A stretch of 64,000 bases of DNA, taken from the NCBI GenBank assembly GCA_045562555.1, contig JBJKVO010000011.1, positions 84,632-148,631 on the forward strand. The letters are read 5' to 3'. The stretch's first letter is position 1. The number at the start of each line of letters is the position of its first letter. Under the pieces are notes generated by a model. It was not told the DNA's origin. It saw only the letters and a program-made list of their open reading frames with translations, and ran no database searches. The position numbers and the translations under genes are program-made. The DNA is from UBA2588 sp002339805. GTDB lineage: Bacteria > Chloroflexota > Dehalococcoidia > Lucifugimonadales > UBA3495. Shown here piece by piece: positions 1 to 8,671 of the stretch.

Positions 1-1136
1 ACATTCATATGAACATCGAATCACGCCTGACTGAACTCACTGGGGATATTGGAGCTAAGCTTCATACCGGAAGGTCTAGAAACGACCAGATAGCTTTAGA
101 TTTACGTCTTTACACAAGAGAAGTCATTAAAGAAACGATTAACAAACTTAATGCTGTCCAGAAAGCTATAGTTGAGCTTTGCGAAAAAAATATAGATGTG
201 ATTATGCCTGGATACACGCATTTGCAGCGGGCGCAGCCAGTTCTTTTCGCTCATCACATGCTTGCATATTTCAATATGTTCCAGCGTGATATAGAACGTT
301 ATCAAGATAGTTTAAAACGTGTAAACGTATGTCCTTTGGGAAGTGGAGCTATTGCAGGGGTTACCTATGATACAGATAGAGAATGGGTAGCAAAAGAACT
401 TGGTTTTGACAGTATTACCACCAATAGTATGGACGCAGTTTCTGACCGAGATTATGTGATTGAGCTTAGTTCAGCTGCTTCTATTTTGATGATGCATTTT
501 TCAAGGCTTTCTGAAGAAATAATTCTTTGGAGCAGCCAAGAATTTGGATTTGTTAAATTAACAGATCAGTTCGTAACTGGCAGCAGCATGATGCCGCAGA
601 AAAAGAATCCTGATTTTGCTGAATTAGCTAGAGGTAAAACTGGCCGAGTGTTTGGTAATTTATTCAGAATTTTGACTATTTTGAAAGGGCTTCCATTAAC
701 GTATAACCGGGACCTTCAAGAAGACAAAGAAGGGTTTTTCGACACAATAGATACAGTATTGGCAACTTTAGACGTTTTCGCCGGTATGATTCCCGCTATG
801 GAAATTAACGTTCAAAACATGAACGCATTATCTGAATCTTCGGAAATGCTAGCTACTGATTTAGCCGATTATTTGGTCAATAAAGGTACGCCTTTTAGAA
901 TTGCTTATAATGCAGTTAAAGATTTGTGTCAGTATTGTGAAGATAATAATTCCAAGCCTTCTGATTTGAGTTTGGACGAATTTAAAAAATTCGCGAAAGA
1001 ATTTGAAAAAGACGCACTTAACATAACAGCTAAGTCTTCGGTAGAGGCTAGGAATAATCCAGGTGGTACAGCGCCAAACAGAGTTAAATCCGCTTTGGGT
1101 GACGCAAAAGCTCAGGTGAAAAATAATGAATTGTAA
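1..1136 (+). CDS. argH: Argininosuccinate lyase, 5' end outside the window
   Basis: Argininosuccinate lyase splits argininosuccinate into arginine and fumarate, the last step of arginine synthesis. The reading frame is open to the first base of the window, so the true start lies upstream; about 80-85 of the usual 460 residues are missing. Visible family motifs are the substrate-binding segment KLHTGRSRNDQ near the start and the fumarase/aspartase-superfamily signature GSSMMPQKKNP, which carries the catalytic serine loop. The first in-frame ATG at position 9 lies inside the conserved N-terminal domain and is not the start. The last 11 bases overlap rpe in another frame, suggesting translational coupling. 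Confidence 0.95.
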   Translation, partial: IHMNIESRLTELTGDIGAKLHTGRSRNDQIALDLRLYTREVIKETINKLNAVQKAIVELCEKNIDVIMPGYTHLQRAQPVLFAHHMLAYFNMFQRDIERYQDSLKRVNVCPLGSGAIAGVTYDTDREWVAKELGFDSITTNSMDAVSDRDYVIELSSAASILMMHFSRLSEEIILWSSQEFGFVKLTDQFVTGSSMMPQKKNPDFAELARGKTGRVFGNLFRILTILKGLPLTYNRDLQEDKEGFFDTIDTVLATLDVFAGMIPAMEINVQNMNALSESSEMLATDLADYLVNKGTPFRIAYNAVKDLCQYCEDNNSKPSDLSLDEFKKFAKEFEKDALNITAKSSVEARNNPGGTAPNRVKSALGDAKAQVKNNEL

Positions 1137-1800
1137 TCATATACAAATTGCTCCATCTTTACTTACTGCTGATTTTGGTCACTTATCAGATCAAGTTAAA
1201 TTAGCAGAAGAAGGTGGTGCTGATCTAATACACTTGGATGTTATGGATGGTAAATTTGTTCCCAATATAACTTTTGGTTCATTAGTGATAGATTCCATTC
1301 GGGGTTCAAGTAGTCTTCCGTTGAATATACACTTAATGATTGAAGAGCCTGATAGGTTTCTAGAGGATTTCATTAAGTCTGATACCGATCAAATAATTGT
1401 GCATGCTGAAGCATGTGCTCATTTAGACAGAACTGTTTCTAGAATTAAAGATTTAGGTGCTTCTGTGGGAGTTGCTTTGAATCCTTCAACTCCACTAAGT
1501 GACATAGAAAATGTTGCTGATATGCTGGATATTATTATGATCATGACGGTCAATCCTGGTTTCGGCGGACAGTCATTTATAGATCGGATGATAGACAAGA
1601 TAGAGAGAGCGGATAGTCTGATTAAATCAAAAGGGCTCAATGCTAAGATAGAAGTTGATGGTGGTATCAAAGCGGATCATACAGCTTCTGATTGTGTGAA
1701 AGCTGGTGCTGAAATTTTGGTAGCGGGCAGCGCGGTATACAATAAAGAAGACACGGTAAAAAATTCGATTGCTAAGTTGAGAGGGTCTTTAGAGGACTGA
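1126..1800 (+). CDS. rpe: Ribulose-phosphate 3-epimerase
   Basis: This cytosolic TIM-barrel enzyme interconverts ribulose 5-phosphate and xylulose 5-phosphate in the pentose phosphate pathway. The 224-residue length is normal for the family. Motifs seen are the metal-binding HLDVMDGKFVPN near residue 35, MTVNPGFGGQSF in the middle and EVDGGI near residue 175. The gene starts inside the end of argH with an 11-base overlap, so the two are probably cotranscribed although their pathways differ. It ends 5 bases from the convergent rpmB stop codon. Confidence 0.96.
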   Translation: MNCNHIQIAPSLLTADFGHLSDQVKLAEEGGADLIHLDVMDGKFVPNITFGSLVIDSIRGSSSLPLNIHLMIEEPDRFLEDFIKSDTDQIIVHAEACAHLDRTVSRIKDLGASVGVALNPSTPLSDIENVADMLDIIMIMTVNPGFGGQSFIDRMIDKIERADSLIKSKGLNAKIEVDGGIKADHTASDCVKAGAEILVAGSAVYNKEDTVKNSIAKLRGSLED

Positions 1801-1805
1801 TTTTC

Positions 1806-2009
1806 TTAGGCGTTGGATTTTTTCTTCCTAGGTTGCTTCATTGTGGTTCGTAAGCATCTGGTACACATTTTGACTCGGGTAGCTTTTCCGTCTTTCCCGT
1901 TTACGGTCATTTTGTGCACGTTTGCGGTAAACCTTCTTTTTGTGTGGCGCATAGAATGGCTGACATTATTACCTGCCATTCCTGATTTTAAGCATACTTC
2001 ACATCTCAT
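1806..2009 (-). CDS. rpmB: 50S ribosomal protein L28
   Basis: L28 is a structural protein of the large ribosomal subunit. The 67-residue product starts MRCEVC and keeps two zinc-ligand pairs, CEVC at the N-terminus and CTRC near residue 50, so it is the zinc-binding form. A longer frame exists upstream, but its extra nine hydrophobic residues have no counterpart in the L28 family, so the ATG ending at 2009 is chosen. It stands alone, convergent with rpe and divergent from the cyclase-family gene, away from the main ribosomal operon, as is common for rpmB. Confidence 0.93.
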   Translation of the reverse strand: MRCEVCLKSGMAGNNVSHSMRHTKRRFTANVHKMTVNGKDGKATRVKMCTRCLRTTMKQPRKKKSNA

Positions 2010-2140
2010 AATGAATAAGACTATCACAGGATACATTTAACTGACAAGAATATATTTATATCTGTAGCTAACTTCAAATACGATTTATGGTACTATTCCC
2101 TCATCGAGAGTGGTTTACAGAAGTAGAGGAGGGTTTTCTT

Positions 2141-3097
2141 ATGCAAGCTAATATTCCTTCACAAGAAGAAGTTTTAAGTTACTTTGATTCACTGTGCAAC
2201 TGGGGCAAATGGGGCGATGATGACGAGCTAGGGTGTCCTAATTATATCGATCAAGCCAAGACTTTGAGTGCTATTCAAATGGTTAAAGAAGGTGCAACTG
2301 TATCATTGGCTAGAACGGTTATATTTGAAGCAAGTTTAGACGCACCAAATCCGCCTGTCCATTTCATGGTGGAAAGCGGAGAAGGCTGGGCGTCAGGAGA
2401 CAAAGTCAGCGCTAGGGCTAGTGCAGCGGCGACTGATTATTTTGGAATGATATTCCATGGTCAAACAGTTACTCACGTTGATAGCTTGGCTCACTTTTTC
2501 TGGGAAGGCAAAGCATATAATGGATTTCCCGCCCATCTTGTGTCCACTTCGCTTGGAGCTACTATACATTCCGTTGAAGAGGCAAAGAATGGTTTTATAA
2601 CTAAAGGTATTCTTGTTGATATCCCATATGTTAAAGGGATTGATTGGGTAGAAAGAGGGGAAGGTGTTACTAAAGAAGATATCCTCCTCGCGGAAGAGAA
2701 ATGTGGCTTTAAAATTGAGACTGGAGACGTTCTTTTAGTTAGGACTGGTCAGTTAAAGCGACGCAATGATAACGGACCAATAGATCCTAGAGTGGAAGGT
2801 TCCACTGCATGCCAAGCAGGTGTTTTACCACTTTTGCACGAGAGGCAGATAGCCATGCTAGGTTCTGATACAGGTAATGATGTAAGTCCACAGCAATATT
2901 CGAATCCTAAACTCACAAACCCAATTCATCAGGTTGGGATTGTAGCTATGGGTATGTGGATTCTAGATAATGCTAATTTAGAAGATTTATCAGTTGAATG
3001 CCAAAAACGCAATCAATGGGAATTTATGTTTTCTGCTGGTCCGTTGAGACTTAAGAATACGACTGGATCACCGGTAAATCCCATTGCTGTATTTTAA
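2141..3097 (+). CDS. Cyclase family protein (kynurenine formamidase-like metal hydrolase)
   Basis: The product belongs to the PF04199 cyclase / kynurenine formamidase superfamily of metal-dependent hydrolases that act on amides or lactones; the real substrate cannot be told. The diagnostic metal-binding pattern is present: H106, T111-H112-x-D114 and H118. The N-terminus has a WGKWGDDDELG segment typical of a bacterial subgroup. The ATG at 2141 is chosen over an upstream in-frame one because a strong AGGAGG site (2127-2132) precedes it by 8 bases; this gives 318 residues. The next gene follows 19 bases after the stop, so the pair is likely an operon. Confidence 0.85.
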   Translation: MQANIPSQEEVLSYFDSLCNWGKWGDDDELGCPNYIDQAKTLSAIQMVKEGATVSLARTVIFEASLDAPNPPVHFMVESGEGWASGDKVSARASAAATDYFGMIFHGQTVTHVDSLAHFFWEGKAYNGFPAHLVSTSLGATIHSVEEAKNGFITKGILVDIPYVKGIDWVERGEGVTKEDILLAEEKCGFKIETGDVLLVRTGQLKRRNDNGPIDPRVEGSTACQAGVLPLLHERQIAMLGSDTGNDVSPQQYSNPKLTNPIHQVGIVAMGMWILDNANLEDLSVECQKRNQWEFMFSAGPLRLKNTTGSPVNPIAVF

Positions 3098-3116
3098 ATA
3101 GAAAAGGAGTTTTATC

Positions 3117-4031
3117 ATGATAAGTAACGAAGTAGTAGGAAGCGGTAAATATACATATAAGCCAGAATATGACTGGGCCAAATTACCAGACGGATGGTCC
3201 ATGCCAGCAGCTGCAGTATTTGGAGATTCAAACGACAATGTTTACTGTTTTAACCGGGATCCAGATCACCGGATTATGATTTTCGATAAAGATGGTAATT
3301 ATAAAAATTCTTGGGGTGGGGACGAATTCACTTTTCCGCATGCAATATGGATAGATGGCGAAGATAACTTATGGCTAACAGATAGAGATAATTGCCAAAT
3401 GTACAAGTACAGTAAAGATGGCAAATTATTAATGACCATAGGTGAGAAAGGATACAGATCCGATACAGGAGCAGATAATACTAAATTCGACTCCAACTCT
3501 TGGGTGAATGTCACACATGCGGGAGAGCCTTTCAACATGCCCTCAGGAATCATGAAGAATGCAGACGGCGAGATTTTTATAAGTGATGGATATGCCAACT
3601 GCCGGGTGCATGCCTTCTCTGGAGCAGGAGACTTAAAGTATTCATGGGGAGCCCCTGGATCAGGACCTGGAGAATTCCATCTGCCTCATGGAGTATGGAT
3701 CGATAGAAAGGGACAAGTTTTGATTGCTGACAGAGAAAATAACCGCATTCAAGTTTTTGATCAGTCAGGTAAATTCTTGAGCGAATGGCCTACAGAATTA
3801 ATTGGCGCTGCAGTGATATATATAGATGATGAAGATATCGCTTATGTATGTGAACATAATTCCGGGCAAATTAGCGTCCTAACTTCTGAAGGCGAATTAC
3901 TTGCTAGATGGGGAGATATGAGTAATAAGTCATGTCACGGCATCTGGGCGGATTCTAATAAGGATTTATATGTTGTAATGCCATTCGAAGGTAGCACAGG
4001 ACGAACAGTAGTCAAATACCATAGGCAATAG
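3117..4031 (+). CDS. NHL-repeat beta-propeller protein
   Basis: This 304-residue protein consists of NHL-type beta-propeller repeats. One clear repeat reads LPHGVWIDRKGQVLIAD then NRIQVFD around residues 190-225, and others lie near residues 70-110 and 135-165. The family resembles the lyase domain of peptidyl-alpha-hydroxyglycine alpha-amidating lyase, but the propeller fold alone does not fix a reaction. No signal peptide is visible. An AGGAG site precedes the ATG. It follows the cyclase-family gene by 19 bases, and the two probably act together in breakdown of some amide or ester substrate; this is inference. Confidence 0.82.
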   Translation: MISNEVVGSGKYTYKPEYDWAKLPDGWSMPAAAVFGDSNDNVYCFNRDPDHRIMIFDKDGNYKNSWGGDEFTFPHAIWIDGEDNLWLTDRDNCQMYKYSKDGKLLMTIGEKGYRSDTGADNTKFDSNSWVNVTHAGEPFNMPSGIMKNADGEIFISDGYANCRVHAFSGAGDLKYSWGAPGSGPGEFHLPHGVWIDRKGQVLIADRENNRIQVFDQSGKFLSEWPTELIGAAVIYIDDEDIAYVCEHNSGQISVLTSEGELLARWGDMSNKSCHGIWADSNKDLYVVMPFEGSTGRTVVKYHRQ

Positions 4032-4033
4032 GC

Positions 4034-4044
4034 TATAATATAAT
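4034..4044 (+). promoter_or_regulatory. Candidate -10 element(s) for the tRNA-Ala gene
   Basis: Two overlapping TATAAT hexamers (4034-4039 and 4039-4044) lie 11-21 bases before the mature tRNA 5' end. The second is well placed for a start site near 4051. A clear -35 hexamer is not obvious because the region is the end of the NHL gene. Confidence 0.5.
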
Positions 4045-4054
4045 CCTATTTTGT

Positions 4055-4130
4055 GGGGGTGTAGCTCAGCTGGGAGAGCGTCTCGCTGGCAGCGAGAAGG
4101 TCAGGGGTTCGAGTCCCCTCTCCTCCACCA
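4055..4130 (+). tRNA. tRNA-Ala, anticodon GGC
   Basis: The 76-base sequence folds as a full cloverleaf with encoded CCA. The acceptor stem is 4055-4061 with 4120-4126, the D stem 4064-4067 with 4076-4079, the anticodon stem 4081-4085 with 4093-4097, and the T stem 4103-4107 with 4115-4119. The 7-base anticodon loop CTGGCAG gives anticodon GGC at 4088-4090. The G3-U70 wobble pair, the main alanine identity element, is present (4057 with 4124). The sixth acceptor pair is a T-T mismatch (4060 with 4121), which is unusual. It stands alone between an NHL-repeat gene and a convergent lipoprotein gene. Confidence 0.96.
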
Positions 4131-4142
4131 TGGTAATTCTGG

Positions 4143-4180
4143 TAGTTTGTAGATAAGGAATTCCTTCAGAATCCAAACTA
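4143..4180. repeat. Nested inverted repeat after tRNA-Ala
   Basis: TAGTTTG at 4143-4149 is complementary to CAAACTA at 4174-4180, and the loop contains the perfect palindrome AAGGAATTCCTT (4155-4166). There is no T-run on either side, so it is not a standard intrinsic terminator. It lies between the tRNA and the convergent lipoprotein gene. Confidence 0.45.
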
Positions 4181-4230
4181 ATCCTTGTAGGCTGAACAAT
4201 ATTCCCCAGTAACTGATGAATAACCCTAAC

Positions 4231-5583
4231 TTACTTAATAATAGTGGTTTTGTTTCCTTCGTCGTTTATCTGTTCATAGGAACATCCGGGTTCTACCATT
4301 TCAGATTGGTTATACAACCCCGTATTCCCAGACCATTCTTCATAAGTATCCATCAATGAAGAGATGCTATCGCGAAAATCTTGCTTTACTGATTCATGCA
4401 AGTACATGATTGGGCAATAGCTTTCGAAAACCCCTGCTGAGGCGAACTTACCCACGGTTATTTCTGTGCGCTCGTTCATCCCTGAATTACTAGTGTCTAC
4501 CCAGTTACCTGCGTAGCCAATCGTGTCTCCTGCTTTTATTTCCATGCCGACTCGTATTTCTTGTCCATTGACTAGTAATGGTTTTGTGCACACTTCCTTA
4601 GAGTTAAGATCACACTCGAGACTGACTACGTGATCAATTGATACACGCCATTGTGAAAACCTGGAAGGCTTGAGATTTAATTCCCAGTCGTCTTGTTTAT
4701 AAGATTCTGTAGGTTGCCAAGAAATATCATCTACTATACCGGTGATGGGAGACAGCAATTCAGTACCTGGAGGAAACTTATATTCAAAAGTAGGATTTTC
4801 GTATTCAGTGGGCATACCTGCATCATGCACTTTCCCGAATTCGTCAAAAACAGTCGGTTTAGAGCCCGCTACAAAGGATTTACTGAATTTAAAAGGCCCC
4901 ATCATCGATGTTCTGGGATTGAATGCACCAAAATCGTCTATTAGTAAATTGTAAAGGACAGGAGGAGTATTATCTCTACTACTACTCATGAAACTTTGTC
5001 CCATCAGCAGTCGCTCTTCTTGTGATTTTTGTGACATCATGTAGCACATAGGCCGGAGATTAACGGCCATCTTTAGGCACGGATCTGGGACTGATGAATT
5101 TGAGGTTTCAGCGGTCGTATCTTGCATCATCTCATTTGCTATGTCTATCATTGTTTCGGCCATTGCTTCTGGCAACTCCATAGATTCCAATGGCAACTCA
5201 ATTAATTCTGTTGTGGATTTGGAATCCATAGCATCTAAGCATGCCATTTTAGTGCAGGCAAGATTGGAATTCATGCATTTACATTGGTTGCAAAAGTTAT
5301 CTCCAACACCATTACCGTACCATCCGTCGCTGACTTTTTGTCCATTGGATAATGTGCAGAAATTATCATTTGAATTATTTTCAGAGTCATTATTGCTTGG
5401 GTTGATTTGAGATACAGGAGTATTCGTAGGAGTAGTTTTTGTTACTAAATCATTCATTTCAGGGGAAGCCATCGTGCTCACCGCGGATTCCATGACAGAG
5501 CCCTGTGCGCCCACTAATTCTTCGGGGTTGCTACATGCTGTTATGGTTAGTAATAGGATGAATAAGGAAATTATATTTTTCAT
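4231..5583 (-). CDS. Secreted lipoprotein with Cys-rich module and M23-like domain
   Basis: I do not recognise this 450-residue protein as a named family. A lipoprotein signal spans residues 1-17 with lipobox ITAC and lipidated Cys17, so it should be anchored outside the membrane. A Ser/Thr/Asn-rich linker leads to a cysteine-rich module at about residues 75-116 (C76, C98, C101, C103, C110, C115) with a VWC/pacifastin-like spacing. Residues around 285-390 resemble a lysostaphin/M23 beta fold (GTELLSPITGIV, then IKAGDTIGYAGNW), but the metal-ligand histidines are not clearly kept, so a non-catalytic role is likely. The ATG at 5583 is chosen because the signal peptide begins there. It lies downstream of a frameshifted lipoprotein gene on the same strand. 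Confidence 0.7.
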   Translation of the reverse strand: MKNIISLFILLLTITACSNPEELVGAQGSVMESAVSTMASPEMNDLVTKTTPTNTPVSQINPSNNDSENNSNDNFCTLSNGQKVSDGWYGNGVGDNFCNQCKCMNSNLACTKMACLDAMDSKSTTELIELPLESMELPEAMAETMIDIANEMMQDTTAETSNSSVPDPCLKMAVNLRPMCYMMSQKSQEERLLMGQSFMSSSRDNTPPVLYNLLIDDFGAFNPRTSMMGPFKFSKSFVAGSKPTVFDEFGKVHDAGMPTEYENPTFEYKFPPGTELLSPITGIVDDISWQPTESYKQDDWELNLKPSRFSQWRVSIDHVVSLECDLNSKEVCTKPLLVNGQEIRVGMEIKAGDTIGYAGNWVDTSNSGMNERTEITVGKFASAGVFESYCPIMYLHESVKQDFRDSISSLMDTYEEWSGNTGLYNQSEMVEPGCSYEQINDEGNKTTIIK

Positions 5584-5606
5584 GGTATTGCATAATAGCA
5601 TATTAT

Positions 5607-6457
5607 TTAATCGATACACTCTGGTTCGGTTGTTGCGACAGAATTGAAAAATGGTTTTATTTCATCACAGTTGCTGAAATTTCCAAATAATCCAAAATTA
5701 GACACGATGTAAGTTTCCACAAATAAAGAACTGTCCTGTAAGTAGGACTCTCCTTCAGGATAATACTCAAGTACGGTCACCTGTTGAGTTTCTTCAGGAT
5801 CTAGAATTACCAGATGACTATATTCATGGTTAGGAACAATAAGACTTTGATTCCCTAGGCGTTTGTATATAGATATTCCAGCGGCTACGGTTGAGCTATT
5901 ATTATTTTTGATTGAAAACCTTAGGATATCCGCCGCTTTTGAAACACCTATGGATGTACGTGTTAGATTAAGGTTACTCAGTACTAGATTATCCTGATTT
6001 GTAGTCACTTGGGATACGAAAGTGGTAGCTATTTTGGTCGGTATTGGAGATGGCTGTATGGTTGGAGTAATTTCAACCGTTTCAGGAATCGAAGAAATGG
6101 GAGATTTAACAGGGATAGTTTGATCAATTTCATTTGTAACTATGGATTGTTGTGAAGTAACCTCAAGAATCTTAGCCTCGATGGGTAATTGAGTCGGAGT
6201 GGGTAATTGAGTTGGAGAGGGGGGGGGGTAATAAGAGATTCGATTGGAAGTGTGGTAGCCCTCATGTTAGGGATGGATCCTACTGATTGTGGCTCTGTAG
6301 GATTTATATTATGGGTACTATCGGAGTGCTCTTTGGGGACTGTTCCAATAGTGGAAGTGATACGCTCTGCACTTGATAAACTGTCTGAGATTTCTTCTGC
6401 GCATCCTAATATTACGCTAGCTAAAAGGATTAATGTAATTCTTATGTTTTTGGCCAT
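5607..6457 (-). pseudogene. Lipoprotein gene interrupted by a frameshift at a 10-C tract
   Basis: The 5' part (down from 6457) encodes a lipoprotein signal with lipobox ILGC at about residue 19, then a Ser/Thr/Pro-rich linker. At a run of ten C on the coding strand (plus 6219-6228) the frame changes and the linker reads into an out-of-frame tail ending at 6140. In the other frame the Pro/Thr-rich linker continues without a stop through 6008 into a 130-residue globular domain that ends at 5607. Removing two C or adding one C restores one frame of about 282 residues. The globular part (many beta-like segments, cysteines near the C-terminus) is not recognised. It may be a phase-variable gene, a pseudogene, or a homopolymer error in the sequence. 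Confidence 0.72.
6219..6228 (-). repeat. Ten-base homopolymer tract (poly-C on the coding strand)
   Basis: Ten consecutive G on the plus strand (C on the coding strand) lie in an AT-rich gene, at the exact point where the reading frame of the lipoprotein gene 5607-6457 breaks. Eight or eleven C would keep the frame, so slippage at this tract would switch the full-length product on or off. Confidence 0.8.
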
Positions 6458-6540
6458 TTACATACTATTTTACCAGCATGTAGGATCACTGATAAGTATA
6501 ATTCGTACAGGAATATAAATTTAATTTAGTGAGAGCTTCT

Positions 6541-6927
6541 ATGTTATTTAAATTTTTAACAGGTAAAGAAATCGGGCATTTGCAGACAGGGTTAATCTTG
6601 TCTCAATTCGGAGGATTCCTGATAGTGTTTACAGCATTATTATTCATGTCTTCTCCGAATGATGTAACCACTGGTGCAGAACCTCCTGTTATGATCTTCG
6701 TGATTGCAGGATTGATTAAAATGGTAGCGCCAATTTTAGTAGGGAAAGGAATCAAAATAGCATTTTGGCTGGTGGTAGCATTAAGTGTTTTGAAATTAGT
6801 TGAATGCGTATTAGCCACTATAGATCCCAATCCAGAATTCGCATGGATAATTGGTACTGGGATAATTGAAGTGGGAGCACTAATTTATCTATTAAACCCT
6901 AAAGCTAGGGCTGAATTGAATGCTTAA
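6541..6927 (+). CDS. Small membrane protein, four predicted TM segments
   Basis: This 128-residue hydrophobic protein is not recognised. It shows about four membrane segments (residues about 14-38, 50-68, 73-92 and 100-118) with short loops, and resembles DUF4345-type small membrane proteins in general pattern only. The ATG at 6541 is chosen over an in-frame GTG at 6529; neither has a strong Shine-Dalgarno sequence. It is divergent from the frameshifted lipoprotein gene and precedes a secreted metalloprotease gene by about 90 bases. Confidence 0.6.
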   Translation: MLFKFLTGKEIGHLQTGLILSQFGGFLIVFTALLFMSSPNDVTTGAEPPVMIFVIAGLIKMVAPILVGKGIKIAFWLVVALSVLKLVECVLATIDPNPEFAWIIGTGIIEVGALIYLLNPKARAELNA

Positions 6928-7019
6928 AAATGTTATAGAAATGCGAAATTTTGACTACATACTTAATAAAAATAATGTGTTGTTATAAAAGACTAAATTC
7001 ATAGGGTGAATTATCACAA

Positions 7020-8228
7020 GTGGTACGTGTAGCATTACTCATCTCAATGTTAATAGTGAGTTCTATCGCCTGCATGGTTAGTGAAGAAAGTGTCACTAAT
7101 CCTGCAGGTTCTTCGACTACTCCATCTCTATTAACAAATGCGCCGCTTGCTGTGGAGCTAACACCTGTACTGGTAACTCCTCAATCTGCTGAAGTTCCAC
7201 TTATTGTAAAACCAACAATACCAGCTCCAACTCCTGAAATTAAAGCTGTTCCAGAAGAGGCTAAACCTACAGCTGTACAGAAGGAAGTAAAAACTGTATC
7301 AGCCCCTGCAAGCCCCTCTTGGGGAGAAGTAATTACGGGTACTCCTCCTGTATATGCGGCCATGGATATTGATCAAAGTACTATTGATCTAGCCACGAAA
7401 TGGTATAACGTCGCCACTGATGCTTGGGGTAATTATGGGCCGACGGAAATTTATATAATTGGCACTGATATTGAAGCTGCGAGGCAGATAGAGGATGAAT
7501 TTTGTGATCGGCACAAGAAATTGGATAGTGGATGGAAAACAGAATGGGATTGCGCAAATGCGAATTATCCATTGTTTACACGCTATGCCAAAGAAGGATC
7601 TGCTGGAGTAAGTACATACAATCGTGACTACTTGAATTATTATTTTACGACTGTGTCACTATCTACTCAGCGCCCATCTCCAGATGAAGAAGATTATAAA
7701 GTTGTCACTATGCATGAATATTTTCATGTTTACCAACATGCACATATTTCAGACACTGATGTAAATGGTGACAAAACCGGTAGGGAGAACAAGAGCGGAG
7801 GAGAAGGCAAGCCTTGGTTTGCTGAAGGAACAGCAGAATTCTTCGCCCAGCTTTTGTATTCTAGGCAACCAGGAGTACGTGCAAATTACTTGGAAGAAAT
7901 AATGACTCGCAAATACACGTCTTCCATAAACGGATACTTGGCATACGATAAAGGATTAAAGGACTTATCTTATGCAGATCCTGTCGCGTGCAGTTGGGGC
8001 TATGAATGCTGGTTTGATACCTACGGTGTTGGAACTTGGTTTATAGCTTACTTGGTGGATCAAGTAGGAGAGGAAACTGTTAGAGTGGACTATTATAAAG
8101 ACCTTGATGAATTAGGATTTGAAGCCTCGTTCGTGAAACATTTTCAGAAGTCGTCAGATGAAATGGTAAGAGATTTTGACGTATTCTTATCCGGCGGTCT
8201 CAATGAGGCGCTAAAAATACTTCCTTAG
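7020..8228 (+). CDS. Secreted HExxH metalloprotease-like lipoprotein (gluzincin pattern)
   Basis: The product probably is an extracellular zinc peptidase. A signal segment spans residues 1-17 followed by Cys18, a likely but not ideal lipobox (SIAC). A Pro/Thr/Val-rich linker (about 20-100) leads to the catalytic domain. The zinc site is HEYFH at residues 232-236, and WFAEGTAEFF (266-275) supplies the third ligand Glu, the spacing of peptidase-MA type gluzincins. Four cysteines in the domain may form disulfides. Translation appears to start at GTG 7020, as no earlier ATG is in frame and the signal peptide begins there. It lies in a block of secreted proteins; the substrate is unknown. Confidence 0.75.
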   Translation: MVRVALLISMLIVSSIACMVSEESVTNPAGSSTTPSLLTNAPLAVELTPVLVTPQSAEVPLIVKPTIPAPTPEIKAVPEEAKPTAVQKEVKTVSAPASPSWGEVITGTPPVYAAMDIDQSTIDLATKWYNVATDAWGNYGPTEIYIIGTDIEAARQIEDEFCDRHKKLDSGWKTEWDCANANYPLFTRYAKEGSAGVSTYNRDYLNYYFTTVSLSTQRPSPDEEDYKVVTMHEYFHVYQHAHISDTDVNGDKTGRENKSGGEGKPWFAEGTAEFFAQLLYSRQPGVRANYLEEIMTRKYTSSINGYLAYDKGLKDLSYADPVACSWGYECWFDTYGVGTWFIAYLVDQVGEETVRVDYYKDLDELGFEASFVKHFQKSSDEMVRDFDVFLSGGLNEALKILP

Positions 8229-8242
8229 CTTGCGGGATTACG

Positions 8243-8260
8243 TAGATTAGGAATAATCTA
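8243..8260. repeat. Short hairpin between convergent genes
   Basis: TAGATTA (8243-8249) and TAATCTA (8254-8260) form a 7-bp stem with loop GGAA just after the metalloprotease gene. It is AT-rich and has no T-run, so it would be at best a weak terminator. Confidence 0.35.
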
Positions 8261-8298
8261 AGCAATTCACTGATCTTACCCCTAATCTCATCTATCGT

Positions 8299-8586
8299 TT
8301 AACTACCGAACCACACTCCGGAATATACTTGTCTTTCTGGTGGTGCTGCCATTGCAGAGGCCATTCCAGAAAAAACTTTCGCTACAGTTTCAGCGGCATC
8401 ATGGGCGTTTTGAGTTCGCTCATAAATTCCTGTCACGGTTAGCTCATCTTCTCCAGTTACCGCTACTGCAAAACCTATCATTCCTTCAGTCTCATTAACT
8501 AAATGTGCTTGTTCATCTACGTATTTGGTTACTTCTTCCATTTTTCCGGGTTGTAATTTAACAACTGTTTGTGATATTCCTGCCAT
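8299..8586 (-). CDS. Small antibiotic-monooxygenase-like (ferredoxin-fold) protein
   Basis: This 95-residue soluble protein has the alternating beta-alpha-beta pattern of dimeric alpha/beta barrel proteins such as ABM-domain monooxygenases: strand with QTVVKLQPG, helix to residue 30, strand GMIGFAVAVTGEDELTVTGIYE, then a second helix and strand QVYSGVW. No catalytic residue can be named, so the function is unknown. The ATG at 8586 starts the first strand directly. It is convergent with the metalloprotease gene and divergent from the next lipoprotein gene. A small protein at 11930-12193 has the same general architecture. Confidence 0.6.
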   Translation of the reverse strand: MAGISQTVVKLQPGKMEEVTKYVDEQAHLVNETEGMIGFAVAVTGEDELTVTGIYERTQNAHDAAETVAKVFSGMASAMAAPPERQVYSGVWFGS

Positions 8587-8671
8587 CTTGCTTCACGTTT
8601 CTCCAATATTTTGAGCTTAAATGCCTAAAATAATTATATAGAATTCTTAAATTGAAGGTATAATACTCCGC

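Noticed and set aside
1806..2036. Longer L28 start at 2036
   Set aside because: The extra nine residues are hydrophobic and have no counterpart in the L28 family, which starts MRCEVC-like.
2098..2133. CCCTC (2098-2102) and GAGGG (2129-2133) could pair and hide the ribosome site of the cyclase-family gene
   Set aside because: Only 5 bp, and the likely -10 element (TACTAT, 2091-2096) would start the RNA after the first arm.
4143..4180. Intrinsic terminator after tRNA-Ala
   Set aside because: The inverted repeat has no following T-run in either direction.
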